Shown here: positions 52,453-62,699 of the stretch, in pieces
Numbering within the stretch: position 1 is the stretch's first letter
Layout: every line of letters begins with the position of its first letter
NCBI RefSeq assembly: GCF_039614845.1
Contig: NZ_JBDIML010000002.1
Span: 620,001-684,000 of the forward strand
DNA length: 64,000 nt
Source of the DNA: Ornithinibacillus xuwenensis
GTDB taxonomy: Bacteria > Bacillota > Bacilli > Bacillales > Amphibacillaceae
Direction: 5' to 3'
Translations under genes and position numbers: made by a program
Notes under the pieces: generated by a model
The model's input: the letters and a program-made list of their open reading frames with translations, nothing else
What the model was told of the DNA's origin: nothing
The model's database searches: none

Positions 52453-53634
52453 TTATAGTTGATCAACTGCTTGAAGTGGCTCTTCATCTGTGTAAAGAGC
52501 TTGAATTAAGCGTTCACTAGCATAACCTTTTGAATATTGATTCCATTGATTAGCAAAAACGGATACTTCCTGAAGGTTGAATTGATTTTGTTTCACAACT
52601 TCAATAATTTCTTCCGTCGTTTTTACGACAGGCCCTGGTACCATTTCCTCATAATTTTCCCAGAATCCTCTTGATTCATGATAGGCATCAATATCATACG
52701 CATAAAAAATCATAGGCTTCTCAAGTAAAGAAAACTCAAAAGGGATGGAGGAATAATCCGAGATTAGTATATCCGTTATAACTAATAGATGATTGATATT
52801 CGGATAGCTAGAAACATTATATATAAAGCCAGGAAAATCATTCTTAAACTCAGCATTGATTGCTGGGTGTAATCGTAAGAAAAGAACATAGTCTCGACTA
52901 AGGGACTTGTACATTCTCTTTATATCAAGCTCTAACTCCGCTACGTTTAATTGATCATCACGAAATGTAGGCGCATATAAGATAACCTTTTTCTTATTAA
53001 TAACCGGAAAGTCCTCACGTAATGATTCCTCTGCAGCTTTCATTTCTTGTTTATTAAAAAAGAAATCCGTTCTTGGTATTCCGGTACGCAGTATATGCTC
53101 ACTGGATAAATCAAAGCTCTTTCTGAAAATAGATGCCATTTTTTCCGAACCAACAACGACATAATTAAAGCGATGGTATACATCTACAAAACGCTTATAA
53201 GCTCTTGGTGATCGAAATTCAACAGAAGGGTCTGTTAACGCAAATTGTTTAATCGCTCCTGCTGCATGCCAAAGCTGAACACAAAGAACATTTTCTTTAA
53301 AGTTAGTCACCGCTAAAAAACCATAATAATTATCTACGATAATTTTATGGGATGTTGCTAAATGATAGATTGCCCGGAACCAATGGATAATATTAGTAGA
53401 TTCAAAATCTAGTATAATACGACCATCTGCATGGAAATTTGCTTTGCATTGGGAGTTTTTAAGCACAACAACCTGATCATCTGTCTGTTTTTCAAGTTCT
53501 TTTAACGTATACAAAATATTATCCCCAAATGAAGCAACAAATGTTGTTTTCTCCTTTTGGGGAAATAATTTAAACATATTGAACGTAACTCGAAAAACAA
53601 ATAGATAGAAACTAATCGCTAATTCTCTAGCCAT
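52453..53634 (-). CDS. TagB-like CDP-glycerol glycerophosphotransferase (copy 2)
   Basis: 393 aa, paralogue of the protein encoded at 40480-41634. Same motifs: QLWHAAGAIKQF, VVVGSEKM, TGIPRTDFFF, ILYAPTFRDDQL, LRLHPAI and ISDYSSIPFEFSLLEKPMIF. The ATG overlaps the tagD copy 2 end by 8 nt. Primes or polymerises glycerol-phosphate teichoic acid. Confidence 0.86.
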   Translation of the reverse strand: MARELAISFYLFVFRVTFNMFKLFPQKEKTTFVASFGDNILYTLKELEKQTDDQVVVLKNSQCKANFHADGRIILDFESTNIIHWFRAIYHLATSHKIIVDNYYGFLAVTNFKENVLCVQLWHAAGAIKQFALTDPSVEFRSPRAYKRFVDVYHRFNYVVVGSEKMASIFRKSFDLSSEHILRTGIPRTDFFFNKQEMKAAEESLREDFPVINKKKVILYAPTFRDDQLNVAELELDIKRMYKSLSRDYVLFLRLHPAINAEFKNDFPGFIYNVSSYPNINHLLVITDILISDYSSIPFEFSLLEKPMIFYAYDIDAYHESRGFWENYEEMVPGPVVKTTEEIIEVVKQNQFNLQEVSVFANQWNQYSKGYASERLIQALYTDEEPLQAVDQL

Positions 53635-54025
53635 TTTGTGTCATATTTAAATCTTGCTTAATTTTAGTTGTAGATATTCCAACTGTTCTTGGTAAATAAA
53701 CCACATCACAATAATCTTTTAAGAAGTCAAATTTACCTTTCCAGTCATCTCCCATAACAAAAACATCGACATCATGCTTTTGGACATCTTCAACCTTTTG
53801 TTCCCATGTGTGCTCCGGAATAACCTCGTCAACATAGCGAATTGCTTCTAAAATCGCTTTGCGTTGTTCGAAGGTGTAGTATGCTTTTTTATCTTTTAGC
53901 TTATTAAATTCATCTGTTGATATAGCAACAATTAGATAGTCGCCATACTCCTTGGCACGACGTAAAATATTTATATGCCCAGTATGGAGTAAATCAAAAG
54001 TGCCATAGGTAATTACTTTCTTCAT
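53627..54025 (-). CDS. tagD: Glycerol-3-phosphate cytidylyltransferase TagD (copy 2)
   Basis: 132 aa, very similar to copy 1 throughout (YGTFDLLHTGHINILRRAKE, RTVGISTTKIK), with a slightly longer tail. CDP-glycerol synthesis. GCAGGAGGTC precedes the ATG. Forms an overlapping pair with the TagB-like gene. Confidence 0.95.
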   Translation of the reverse strand: MKKVITYGTFDLLHTGHINILRRAKEYGDYLIVAISTDEFNKLKDKKAYYTFEQRKAILEAIRYVDEVIPEHTWEQKVEDVQKHDVDVFVMGDDWKGKFDFLKDYCDVVYLPRTVGISTTKIKQDLNMTQNG

Positions 54026-54112
54026 GTTAGACCTCCTGCATTTATTCAGGAATACTTTAAACCTTATTCTATTATACTATTTTTTTACGAAAAGAACATA
54101 ATAAATTAACAA

Positions 54113-54146
54113 AAGAAAATGCACTCTATTTAATATAGAGTGCATT
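54113..54146 (-). terminator. Terminator of the PA14-glucosaminidase gene
   Basis: AATGCACTCTAT/ATAGAGTGCATT stem around TTAAT, T-rich downstream on the minus strand. Confidence 0.85.
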
Positions 54147-54151
54147 AACAT

Positions 54152-57100
54152 TTAGTCTATTTTGATAAGCCAGCTATTTCGATCTGTAAGAGGTCCACTG
54201 CTTACCCATGCTTTTTCACCTTTGAAGTTGATTTGGTACCAGAAGTACCCATCTGCCTCTCTTGTTACTAGATTATTATTACTATCTAAAACGGCTGAGA
54301 CTAATTCTCCTGTTGTTAATTGGTCAGAATATAGCGTACCTGATGTGCTAGGTGTTTTACGTACATTTAAATTAATGGTTGCTGTAACCTTCAATAAATT
54401 TAAGTTATTTACGTAATCACTGTGCACCCATCCGATTGTATTGTTATAGTTTACTTTATACCAAGTACCATTGGTTGCTAATAGTGTTATCTTACTACCG
54501 GTAGGAATACTACCTACGAGGTTACCATTAGGACTATCTCTTAGATTTAATCCGATATTTCCACTATCTGTAATACCAAAGATACCGGTCGGATAGCTTA
54601 CTACATTACCTGTACTGCCTGACCAGGTCTTACTACCTTTAGGAGCGCTTTGCTGATTAACAAAGTGAGGTACTTCAAACACTAAAGCATATGAATTTGC
54701 TAGTGCGTTGTACATGTTATACATTTGAGTAGTTTGTTTTACAGCCCAACCTATATCAGATGCATATTGATGATATGCATAACTGTTATTATTTAGATGA
54801 GCAGGATTCCAACGCATTTCATAAAGTGTGTTTTGTCCATTGTTAATGTAATTGCTTGATGCAAAAGCAGCCCCTTCAATTATAGAAGTATCAGGTGAGA
54901 ACCACCCGTTATCATAGGCACGTTGAGCACCGCAATCATATGGACATGAATCAAATGCTCCAATACCAAACATGTTATAGACTTTCCTAGGTGAAATATC
55001 CATTACTACTGGATTACCATTACTATCCTTTACGACACTTCCGTCAGGAGTTCTTTTAATCCATCTACTAATCCCAGTCGCTAAATCAGAAGTTCCATTA
55101 CCAGTTTCTAATAATGCATGTGAGATTAGGTAAAGCTCATTAACATTGTATTTATTTGCACCTTGAATAAATGCTTGAGCTCGGCCGGTTAAAATTCCTT
55201 TGTTATATAAAAAGTTATCGTTAAGAATTTTTGCATCCACAGAATCTAAGCCAAAAGGTTGAGAAAGAACTAAGAATTGGAAATAATCTTTACTTCCCTT
55301 AGCAAAATTTGTAGGGTTTGTATAATATTCCACTTGATTTCTTGATGCAGTTTGCCATCCTTGACCATTTGTAAGATCTGTTTGTGGATTAACATTCATC
55401 TGTGCATTGACCATATGAGACAATTCATAACTGTAATTTGTTGTAAAGTAATTTCCACCCTGATTATATTTACCGAAAGTTGCAGTTAAGTTAGCCTCAC
55501 CAGCAGTTTCTTTAAATTTAATCATGATGTCATGATTACCTTTTGATAAATGGAATGGAACTTGAAACACCTGGTTTAAACCAGTATCCGTCCATTTATC
55601 AAGAACAATTTCACCATCCACATAAACTTGCAATCCACCATTTGCATATGCACTGATATAATAACTACCATTTTCAACATTTACACTCTTTTGGTAAATA
55701 GCAGAGAAAGCGGTATTAGGTGGAATACTTGGAGAAGGAGACTTATCATTTCCCCAATCAAAATCCAAGTTATAAATCCTCGGTGAATACCCAACTAAGT
55801 TCCCTTTACCAGTAAGATTGGTATTCGGGAATACAACACCATACCAGTAGCCGCTTCTTGTCAAGTTATCCAACGTGAATTTTAATGAGGATTCACCTGC
55901 TGCCTCTACATACTCGATCTGTATAGTATGTTCTCCTTCTGCAAGGTAAAGGCTTTGCTGGAAGCTTTGATTCGAACCAGTATCTACTAGTCGGTCAATA
56001 TATACCTCGTTATCTACTAGAACTCGAACACCACCATTAGCATTTACTAATAGATTATAGGCGCCTTCTGTTACAGTAACTTTTTTGGTATATACGCCTG
56101 AAAATGCGGTGTTTGGTTTTATTCCTTCTACTGGAGATAGACTGTTCCCTAAATTAAAATCTAGGTTATTCTCATATCCAGTAATATAGCTGTCACCTGT
56201 AAAATCATTATTGGTATAGACTTGGCCTATCCAAGGGTTGACTCCAGATACTATTTTGAAATGGAGATTAGGATTACTAGATACATTTTTATAATGTATT
56301 TTTACATTGTGTTTTCCTACTGGTAGATTAATAGTTTTCTGTGAAATTTCACTTGGTAAAGTATTCCATTGATCTATCTGCAGGGTTCCATCAATATATA
56401 CCCTAAAATTACCGTTAGTTTTTACGATTAGATTTTTTTGTTCATTACTGTTAACCGTAATATACCTTTGATAGATAGCAGAGAAATCACTATCTGCAGC
56501 GATACCAGGTGCAGGAGAATTGTTAGTATTCCAATTAAAACCTATTTCTGGTATTTGTGGGCTGTATCCAGTAAGAACTCCCTTATTTCCGGATAAGTCT
56601 GAATTAGGGAATACAACACCATACCACCGATTATCTCTCATCAAATTATCGAGAACAAATTCAAGGTCAGCTGCACCAGCAGTTTCCTTAAATTCAATTC
56701 GGATAGTATGCTCACCAGCCGAAAGATTAACTGGCTGTGTATGGATTTGACGCTCACCGGTATCATTCCATTTATCAATGTACATTTGCCCATCGACATA
56801 AACTCTAATTCCACCATTACCTCTAGCAATTAGATTGTATGCACCTTCATCTACAGTGACTTTTCGCTGATAAACAGCGGAAAAAGCCGTATTAGGTGCG
56901 ATACCAGGTGCTGGAGATTTTGTATTACCCCAATCAAAGTTTATTTCTGGCAGCTGTGGACTGTACCCAGAAAGTACGCCTTTATCTCCAGATAATGTCG
57001 TATTAGGGTAAACAACCCCAAACCATCGATTATCTCTTAGAAGATCATCTAGAACAAATTCAAGGTCAGCTTCACCAGCGGTTTCCTTAAATTCAATTCG

Positions 57101-57934
57101 GATAGTATGCTCACCAGAAGACAACGTAATCGGTTGTGTATGGATTTGACGCTTCCCAGTATCTACCCATTTATCAATGTATAAGTGCCCATCGACATAA
57201 ACCCTAATTCCACCATTACCTCTAGCAATTAGATTATACGCACCTTCATCTACAGTAACTTTTCGCTGATATACAGCGGAAAAAGCCGTATTAGGTGCAA
57301 TACCAGGAGCAGGAGATTTTGTGTTACCCCAATCAAAGTTTATTTCTGGTAGCTGTGGACTGTACCCGGAAAGAACACCTTTATCTCCAGATAATGTCGT
57401 GTTAGGGTAAACAACACCAAACCACCGATTATCTCTTAGTAGATCATCTAGAACAAATTCAAGGTCTGCCTCACCAGCAGTTTCCCTAAATTCAATTCGA
57501 ATGGTATGCTCACCAGAAGATAACGTAATCGGTTGTGTATGGATTTGACGTTCACCTGTATCATTCCATTTATTAATGTATAAGTGGCCATCAACATAAA
57601 CCCTAATTCCACCATTACCTCTAGCAATTAGATTATATGCACCTTCATCTACGGTAACTTTTCTTTCGTAGACAGCAGAAAAAGCAGTATTTGGTGCAAT
57701 GCCAGGTGCCGGCGATAAATCATTACCCCAATTGTAATTAATAGTGTCAGTAGTTCCAGAATACACACCATTACCTTCTAAATTCACATTATCGTAATAT
57801 ATGTATTCCCAGCTAGAACTCGACGCCGCATTAGCATTATTAGGATTTAGAGCTAATAGTAACGAAATCAATAATACTGTGGTAATAAGGAGTAGACTAT
57901 TCAGTTGTAACTTGCTAGTTTTAATATTCGACAC
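54152..57934 (-). CDS. Secreted glucosaminidase with six PA14-like modules and SH3b domains
   Basis: 1260 aa. Signal peptide to about residue 36 (NANA). Six tandem modules of about 130 aa (roughly 42-170, 171-303, 304-436, 437-570, 571-700, 701-830). Each has W(Y/F)GVV(Y/F)PNxxL, a SPAPGIxPNTAFSA-like strand and GGIRVYVDG, as in PA14-type carbohydrate-binding modules. Modules 2 and 3 are nearly identical. Then comes a GH73-like glucosaminidase (about 860-1110) with Glu in SHALLETGNGTSDLATG and IGAFDSCPYDCGAQRAY, and two SH3b-like domains to the end. LytD-like autolysin role. The apparent GTG start overlaps the AGGGAGGTG ribosome site; the ATT at codon 4 (57925) has the right spacing and may be the real start. 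Confidence 0.88.
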   Translation of the reverse strand: MSNIKTSKLQLNSLLLITTVLLISLLLALNPNNANAASSSSWEYIYYDNVNLEGNGVYSGTTDTINYNWGNDLSPAPGIAPNTAFSAVYERKVTVDEGAYNLIARGNGGIRVYVDGHLYINKWNDTGERQIHTQPITLSSGEHTIRIEFRETAGEADLEFVLDDLLRDNRWFGVVYPNTTLSGDKGVLSGYSPQLPEINFDWGNTKSPAPGIAPNTAFSAVYQRKVTVDEGAYNLIARGNGGIRVYVDGHLYIDKWVDTGKRQIHTQPITLSSGEHTIRIEFKETAGEADLEFVLDDLLRDNRWFGVVYPNTTLSGDKGVLSGYSPQLPEINFDWGNTKSPAPGIAPNTAFSAVYQRKVTVDEGAYNLIARGNGGIRVYVDGQMYIDKWNDTGERQIHTQPVNLSAGEHTIRIEFKETAGAADLEFVLDNLMRDNRWYGVVFPNSDLSGNKGVLTGYSPQIPEIGFNWNTNNSPAPGIAADSDFSAIYQRYITVNSNEQKNLIVKTNGNFRVYIDGTLQIDQWNTLPSEISQKTINLPVGKHNVKIHYKNVSSNPNLHFKIVSGVNPWIGQVYTNNDFTGDSYITGYENNLDFNLGNSLSPVEGIKPNTAFSGVYTKKVTVTEGAYNLLVNANGGVRVLVDNEVYIDRLVDTGSNQSFQQSLYLAEGEHTIQIEYVEAAGESSLKFTLDNLTRSGYWYGVVFPNTNLTGKGNLVGYSPRIYNLDFDWGNDKSPSPSIPPNTAFSAIYQKSVNVENGSYYISAYANGGLQVYVDGEIVLDKWTDTGLNQVFQVPFHLSKGNHDIMIKFKETAGEANLTATFGKYNQGGNYFTTNYSYELSHMVNAQMNVNPQTDLTNGQGWQTASRNQVEYYTNPTNFAKGSKDYFQFLVLSQPFGLDSVDAKILNDNFLYNKGILTGRAQAFIQGANKYNVNELYLISHALLETGNGTSDLATGISRWIKRTPDGSVVKDSNGNPVVMDISPRKVYNMFGIGAFDSCPYDCGAQRAYDNGWFSPDTSIIEGAAFASSNYINNGQNTLYEMRWNPAHLNNNSYAYHQYASDIGWAVKQTTQMYNMYNALANSYALVFEVPHFVNQQSAPKGSKTWSGSTGNVVSYPTGIFGITDSGNIGLNLRDSPNGNLVGSIPTGSKITLLATNGTWYKVNYNNTIGWVHSDYVNNLNLLKVTATINLNVRKTPSTSGTLYSDQLTTGELVSAVLDSNNNLVTREADGYFWYQINFKGEKAWVSSGPLTDRNSWLIKID

Positions 57935-58078
57935 CTCCCTAAAATAAAAATATTTTAATAGTTATAATTTTAATAGATTCATAACTATAAAGCAATGTAA
58001 TTTAACAGTAAAAAAATGGGTTGAATCTTTTAAACAATAGCAAAAATTTGACCTTGTTCCATTATTAAAGATACTCTT

Positions 58079-58107
58079 TTGCAGCTAAAAATTTTATGTG
58101 GTATATT
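58079..58107 (+). promoter_or_regulatory. Sigma-A promoter of the GT2-TagF gene
   Basis: TTGCAG (58079-58084), 17-nt spacer, TGGTATATT extended -10 (TATATT 58102-58107). Confidence 0.6.
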
Positions 58108-58179
58108 ATAGGATATGATTTTAAAGTCGGGGTAAAATAATTTAAGGTAGTTTTATCATGTAGTAAAGGGGATAAAAAG

Positions 58180-60921
58180 ATGGATAAAGATACTTCTCTA
58201 GTATCTCTAGAAGAATACATATCAAGTATAAACAACATAGAAAAAAATCAATCAAATACTATTTTATTCTCATTGATTATTCCGGTCTATAATGTTGAAG
58301 ATTATATAGAAGAAACAATGGAAAGTATAATAAACCAGAATTTAGATTTTGAAAAATATGTACAAATCGTATTAGTAAATGATGGAAGTACTGATGGTAG
58401 TCACGAAATATGTGAAAAATATAAAAATGCTTACCCTAACAATGTTGTCTACATATCTAAGGAAAATGGAGGGGTAAGTAGTGCCAGGAATGTTGGACTG
58501 CAATATGCAAAAGGAAAATATGTGAATTTTGTCGATCCAGACGACATTCTATCCCAAGAAACTTTGTTAAGTGTTTTTGATTTTTTTGAATTGCATAGTA
58601 ATGATATAGATTTAGTAGCTATCCCAGTTACTTTTTTCGAAGCTAGAAAAGGTCCGCATATTTTAAATTTTAAGTTTGATGAAACTCGGGTTATTGATGT
58701 AGAAGAAGAGCCACACAATATTCAACTTAGCGCAAGTAGTTCTTTTATTAAATTGGATGTAGCAAAATCCTTTGTGTTTAACGAGTCATTAAAATACGGG
58801 GAAGATGCAGAATTTGTCAATAAAATTATCCTTTTAAAAAGAAAATATGGTGTAGTTACAGAAGGAAACTATTTGTATAGGATTCGAGCGGCGGGGACAT
58901 CAGCGATTCAAAACACTAGAAAATCAAAAGATATATTTGTTGAATCAGTCGAATACTTTTTGAAATCGTTAATAGATTATTCTTTGTCTAAATATGGTTA
59001 CGTTCCAAAGTATATACAGCATGTTATCTTTTATGACTTGCAATGGAAATTTAAAATTAAAGAGATATCAAGTGAAACATTGAATGAAAGTGAAGTTATT
59101 GAATTTTTCAATTCCGTTATACCGATACTTAGTTACATAGATGATTCTGTCATAAAAAGCCAAAGTAATGTTAATGTACACTTAAAATATTTCATACTAA
59201 AACTAAAATATAAGTCTCAACATAATAATTGTTGTATTGAACAAGTCTTCACAGATGATGATGTTCGATTATATTTGAATGGTACTTTGTTAAATAGTTT
59301 AAAGAAACAGAATGTATACGTTGAACTAATTAATGTAAGGGACAATCTTTTAACTATTGAAGGATTTTTTGCAAGTCTTTTTGATCGGGAGCAAAGTGAA
59401 ATATTAGTTAAGGTTAATGATGAACTTGTAAAAACCGAACTTGTTGAAAGGCCTTTAAAGGATACAAGAGTACTCGGCGCAACGGTGAAAAAAGTATATG
59501 GTTTCGCTGTTCATATTCCTATTGAATTTGAGAAGCGTGAAAATAAAATATCTTTTTGTGTAAGAATAGATGGTAATATTATACCTATTAATATAACACT
59601 AGCGAATAAAGCACCAATCGTATTAAAGAGACCTAGTTATTTCTTTAAGGATGACCTATTAATTACTCGAAATAAAAAGGATTCTTTAATCATTAAGAAA
59701 AATACGCTAAAGAACAAATTTAAACATGAGCTTCGGGTATTTAAATATTTATTTAAAAAGAAGAACAATGTCTTAAAGAAAGTAGCGATCATTAGAATGG
59801 TGGCTGTGTTCTTATCAAGCTTGTTAAAGAAAAATAAAATTTATCTCTTTATGGACCGTATTGATAAGGCCGATGATAATGCAGAAGTGCTATTTGAATA
59901 TGCTAATAATGTGAACGATAACGTAAAAAAATATTTTATTATTTCGAATGAAAGTAAAGACGTGGATCGGTTAAAGAAGAGTGGGAAGGTTGTTAAGTAC
60001 GGCTCATACTACCACAGATTACTACTGTTACTTGCAGACAAATTAATTTCTTCACATGCTGATGAAGTTGTGTTAAATCCATTTGGTAAAATAGGGAAGT
60101 ATTATAGGGATTTATTTAAGTACGACTTTATTTTCCTACAGCATGGTATCTTGCAAAATGACTTATCGAATTGGTTAAACAAGTATCATAAAAATATAAA
60201 AGTGTTTGTCACTTCCTCTGAATTAGAAAAAAATGCAGTGGTTGGAGATAGGTATGGATATGATGAAAACGAAGTCGCTTTAACTGGTTTACCTAGATTT
60301 GACCGGTTAGAAAATAAAAATCAAAAAGAAATCTTAATAATGCCTACTTGGAGAAAGCAAATCGTGGGTAATTTCAATTTAAAAGGAAAACGAGAGTACA
60401 ACGAGGACTTTACTAAGTCAGATTATTATCTATACTACAATAAGCTAATTAATGATCCGCGAGTTATTGAGAAGGCAAAGGAAAAAGGATATAACATTAA
60501 TTTCGTTGTACATCCTAATATATCTTTGCAGATTAAAGATTTTGATAAGAATGAACATGTAAAAATTATGGATCCTAGTCAAATAAGCTATAGGCAACTA
60601 TTTAACGTTTCAAGTCTTTTAATTACAGACTATTCATCAGTAGCTTTTGACTTTGCATATTTAAGAAAACCAATTCTTTACTATCAGTTTGATGTAGAAG
60701 AATTTCATAGTACACACATACTGAAAGGCTATTTTGATTATGAAGATATCGGATTTGGCCCGGTAATATACGATTATGAAGCCTTAGTTAACACAATACT
60801 CCAAGCACTGGACAACGATTGTAATATTGATGAAAAATACTTAAATCGAATTAATGACTTCTTTGCGCATAGTGATAGAAGTAACTCAGCAAGGGTATAT
60901 GAGAAATTAAGCAAACTGTAG
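58180..60921 (+). CDS. Fusion of GT2 glycosyltransferase and TagF-like glycerophosphotransferase
   Basis: 913 aa. Residues about 28-250 are a GT-A family 2 transferase: FSLIIPVYNVEDYIEETMES, LVNDGSTDGS and the DxD-type VDPDD. A middle linker domain follows. Residues about 540-905 are a CDP-glycerol/ribitol glycerophosphotransferase: FLQHGILQND, TGLPRFDRL, IMPTWRKQI, VVHPNI and ITDYSSVAFDFAYLRKPILY. It probably builds an alternating sugar/polyol-phosphate polymer, as in minor or glycosylated teichoic acids (compare B. subtilis GgaB). Its own promoter lies upstream. Confidence 0.85.
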   Translation: MDKDTSLVSLEEYISSINNIEKNQSNTILFSLIIPVYNVEDYIEETMESIINQNLDFEKYVQIVLVNDGSTDGSHEICEKYKNAYPNNVVYISKENGGVSSARNVGLQYAKGKYVNFVDPDDILSQETLLSVFDFFELHSNDIDLVAIPVTFFEARKGPHILNFKFDETRVIDVEEEPHNIQLSASSSFIKLDVAKSFVFNESLKYGEDAEFVNKIILLKRKYGVVTEGNYLYRIRAAGTSAIQNTRKSKDIFVESVEYFLKSLIDYSLSKYGYVPKYIQHVIFYDLQWKFKIKEISSETLNESEVIEFFNSVIPILSYIDDSVIKSQSNVNVHLKYFILKLKYKSQHNNCCIEQVFTDDDVRLYLNGTLLNSLKKQNVYVELINVRDNLLTIEGFFASLFDREQSEILVKVNDELVKTELVERPLKDTRVLGATVKKVYGFAVHIPIEFEKRENKISFCVRIDGNIIPINITLANKAPIVLKRPSYFFKDDLLITRNKKDSLIIKKNTLKNKFKHELRVFKYLFKKKNNVLKKVAIIRMVAVFLSSLLKKNKIYLFMDRIDKADDNAEVLFEYANNVNDNVKKYFIISNESKDVDRLKKSGKVVKYGSYYHRLLLLLADKLISSHADEVVLNPFGKIGKYYRDLFKYDFIFLQHGILQNDLSNWLNKYHKNIKVFVTSSELEKNAVVGDRYGYDENEVALTGLPRFDRLENKNQKEILIMPTWRKQIVGNFNLKGKREYNEDFTKSDYYLYYNKLINDPRVIEKAKEKGYNINFVVHPNISLQIKDFDKNEHVKIMDPSQISYRQLFNVSSLLITDYSSVAFDFAYLRKPILYYQFDVEEFHSTHILKGYFDYEDIGFGPVIYDYEALVNTILQALDNDCNIDEKYLNRINDFFAHSDRSNSARVYEKLSKL

Positions 60922-60932
60922 ACATAATATAT

Positions 60933-60957
60933 AAAGCTGTCGAGAATTCGGCAGCTT
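60933..60957 (+). terminator. Hairpin after the GT2-TagF gene
   Basis: AAAGCTGTCGA/TCGGCAGCTTT with 3-nt loop; weak T tract, so perhaps a partial terminator. Confidence 0.5.
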
Positions 60958-61009
60958 TAATACTACTTTAACATCTATTTTTTTATTCCATATGATATAG
61001 GTGATTATA

Positions 61010-62665
61010 TTGAGCAATCAAATTAAAGTAAGAAATCAATTAGAAAAAGTAGTTTCAAATAAAAATAGTCTAACCATCTTCGGAAGAATCATATTGAAAG
61101 AACATGAAATAGCAGAAGCTAAGTTGTTATTACTTTCGAGAGGGAATGTAGATTATCGATACTCATACGAAGTTAAGTTAAATAAAGTAGAAGGTAATCC
61201 AAATGAAAACGTTTATCTCTATTCTTCGATGATATACTTTAAAAATGCTGATGATAACTTTGTATTAGATGAATTAGTTTATGATGTATTTTTAGACATT
61301 AAGACTATGAATGCTGAGTGTACAAGAGTTAGGGTAGGGAAGCCCACTTTAAAAACGAAGCTATTAACAAATGAAACAAAGGTATTAAATTCTAAGTTAG
61401 TACAAATGGTTAGACCATATTATACTTTTAAAAGGCAAAATCTCTCTTTAGAAATATTTCTTTTTCCACTTGAGAACTATAGATATTTGAAAAAAGTGAT
61501 GCGTTTGTCTTGGATTTACAGATTACTTTATATAAAAAAAAGGATATGGATTGTTGGCGAACTTCCCTATAAAGCACAGGATACTGGTTATCACTTTTTC
61601 AAGTATATGAGAGAAAATCATCCAGAAAAAAATGTGTATTATGTCATTAACACAAATTCTCCAGAAAAAAAGAATATAGAGAAATTAGGGAATATCCTAG
61701 ACTTTAAATCTAAGAAACATATTCTCTATACAATTGTTTCTAGAAAAGTAATTTCTTCACATCACCCTGATTATTTATATCCAATAAGAACTAAGAAATT
61801 TAAAAAGAAAGTAAAAGCAGTTAAAGTTTTCTTACAGCATGGAGTTTTAGGAACGAAAAATATGACTGCTAATTACGGCAAGTACTCTGGGGATTTTGAT
61901 GTTGATTTGTTCTTCGTTAGTTCTGATTATGAAAGAAAGATTGTTATTAATGATTTAAATTATGGAGAGAACCAAGTGAAGGTTACTGGTTTATCGCGCT
62001 TTGACGCTTTGTTTTCAAAGGATGTTAGTCTTAAAAGACAGATACTAATTATTCCAACATGGCGGGATTGGCTTTCTAATAATAATCAGTTTAAAGAGAG
62101 TGAATACTTTAATCGGTACAACAATCTAATTAACAATAAGGACCTTCTTGATTTTGCAAGAGAGAATGAAATTCAAATATTATTCTGCATCCATCCTAAT
62201 ATGCAACAATTTACAGGTCATTTTGAATCAGGCATTGTAAAGTGTATTAAACAAGGAGAAATTAATGTACAGACACTTATAAAAGAGTCTTTACTAATGA
62301 TTACAGATTATTCTAGCGTGGCTTTTGATTTTAGCTTTTTAAGAAAACCAGTGATATACTATCAATTTGACAGAGATAGGTTCCTTGATAGTAAACCGTC
62401 ACACATAGACATTGAAGAAGAACTACCCGGTGATATTGTTTATGAAGAAGTTCAATTGATAGAGCTGATCAAAAAATACAAAGAGAATAATTTTAGAATG
62501 AAGGAATTAAAACATAATAAGTCACAGAAGTTTTTAAAGTTTAATGATATGAATTCCAATCAAAGGATACTTAATGCAATTGTTGATTTTAGGTTACCGG
62601 AACCAAGATGGGTTACACAGTTGCGTAAATATCTAGCAATATTTAAGCAGCATAGAAAAAAGTAA
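61010..62665 (+). CDS. CDP-glycerol/ribitol glycerophosphotransferase family protein
   Basis: 551 aa from a TTG at 61010 behind AGGTGA; a GTG at 61001 is also in frame. The N-terminal 170 residues are a beta-rich accessory domain. The catalytic GT-B part follows, with WIVGELPYKAQDTGYHFFKYM, FLQHGVLGTKN, TGLSRFDALF, IIPTWRDWL, CIHPNM and ITDYSSVAFDFSFLRKPVIY. Teichoic acid chain polymerase; whether its substrate is glycerol- or ribitol-phosphate cannot be read from the sequence. Confidence 0.82.
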   Translation: MSNQIKVRNQLEKVVSNKNSLTIFGRIILKEHEIAEAKLLLLSRGNVDYRYSYEVKLNKVEGNPNENVYLYSSMIYFKNADDNFVLDELVYDVFLDIKTMNAECTRVRVGKPTLKTKLLTNETKVLNSKLVQMVRPYYTFKRQNLSLEIFLFPLENYRYLKKVMRLSWIYRLLYIKKRIWIVGELPYKAQDTGYHFFKYMRENHPEKNVYYVINTNSPEKKNIEKLGNILDFKSKKHILYTIVSRKVISSHHPDYLYPIRTKKFKKKVKAVKVFLQHGVLGTKNMTANYGKYSGDFDVDLFFVSSDYERKIVINDLNYGENQVKVTGLSRFDALFSKDVSLKRQILIIPTWRDWLSNNNQFKESEYFNRYNNLINNKDLLDFARENEIQILFCIHPNMQQFTGHFESGIVKCIKQGEINVQTLIKESLLMITDYSSVAFDFSFLRKPVIYYQFDRDRFLDSKPSHIDIEEELPGDIVYEEVQLIELIKKYKENNFRMKELKHNKSQKFLKFNDMNSNQRILNAIVDFRLPEPRWVTQLRKYLAIFKQHRKK

Positions 62666-62699
62666 AACTATCTTTACAAAAAGAAGGGTAGAATAAGAA

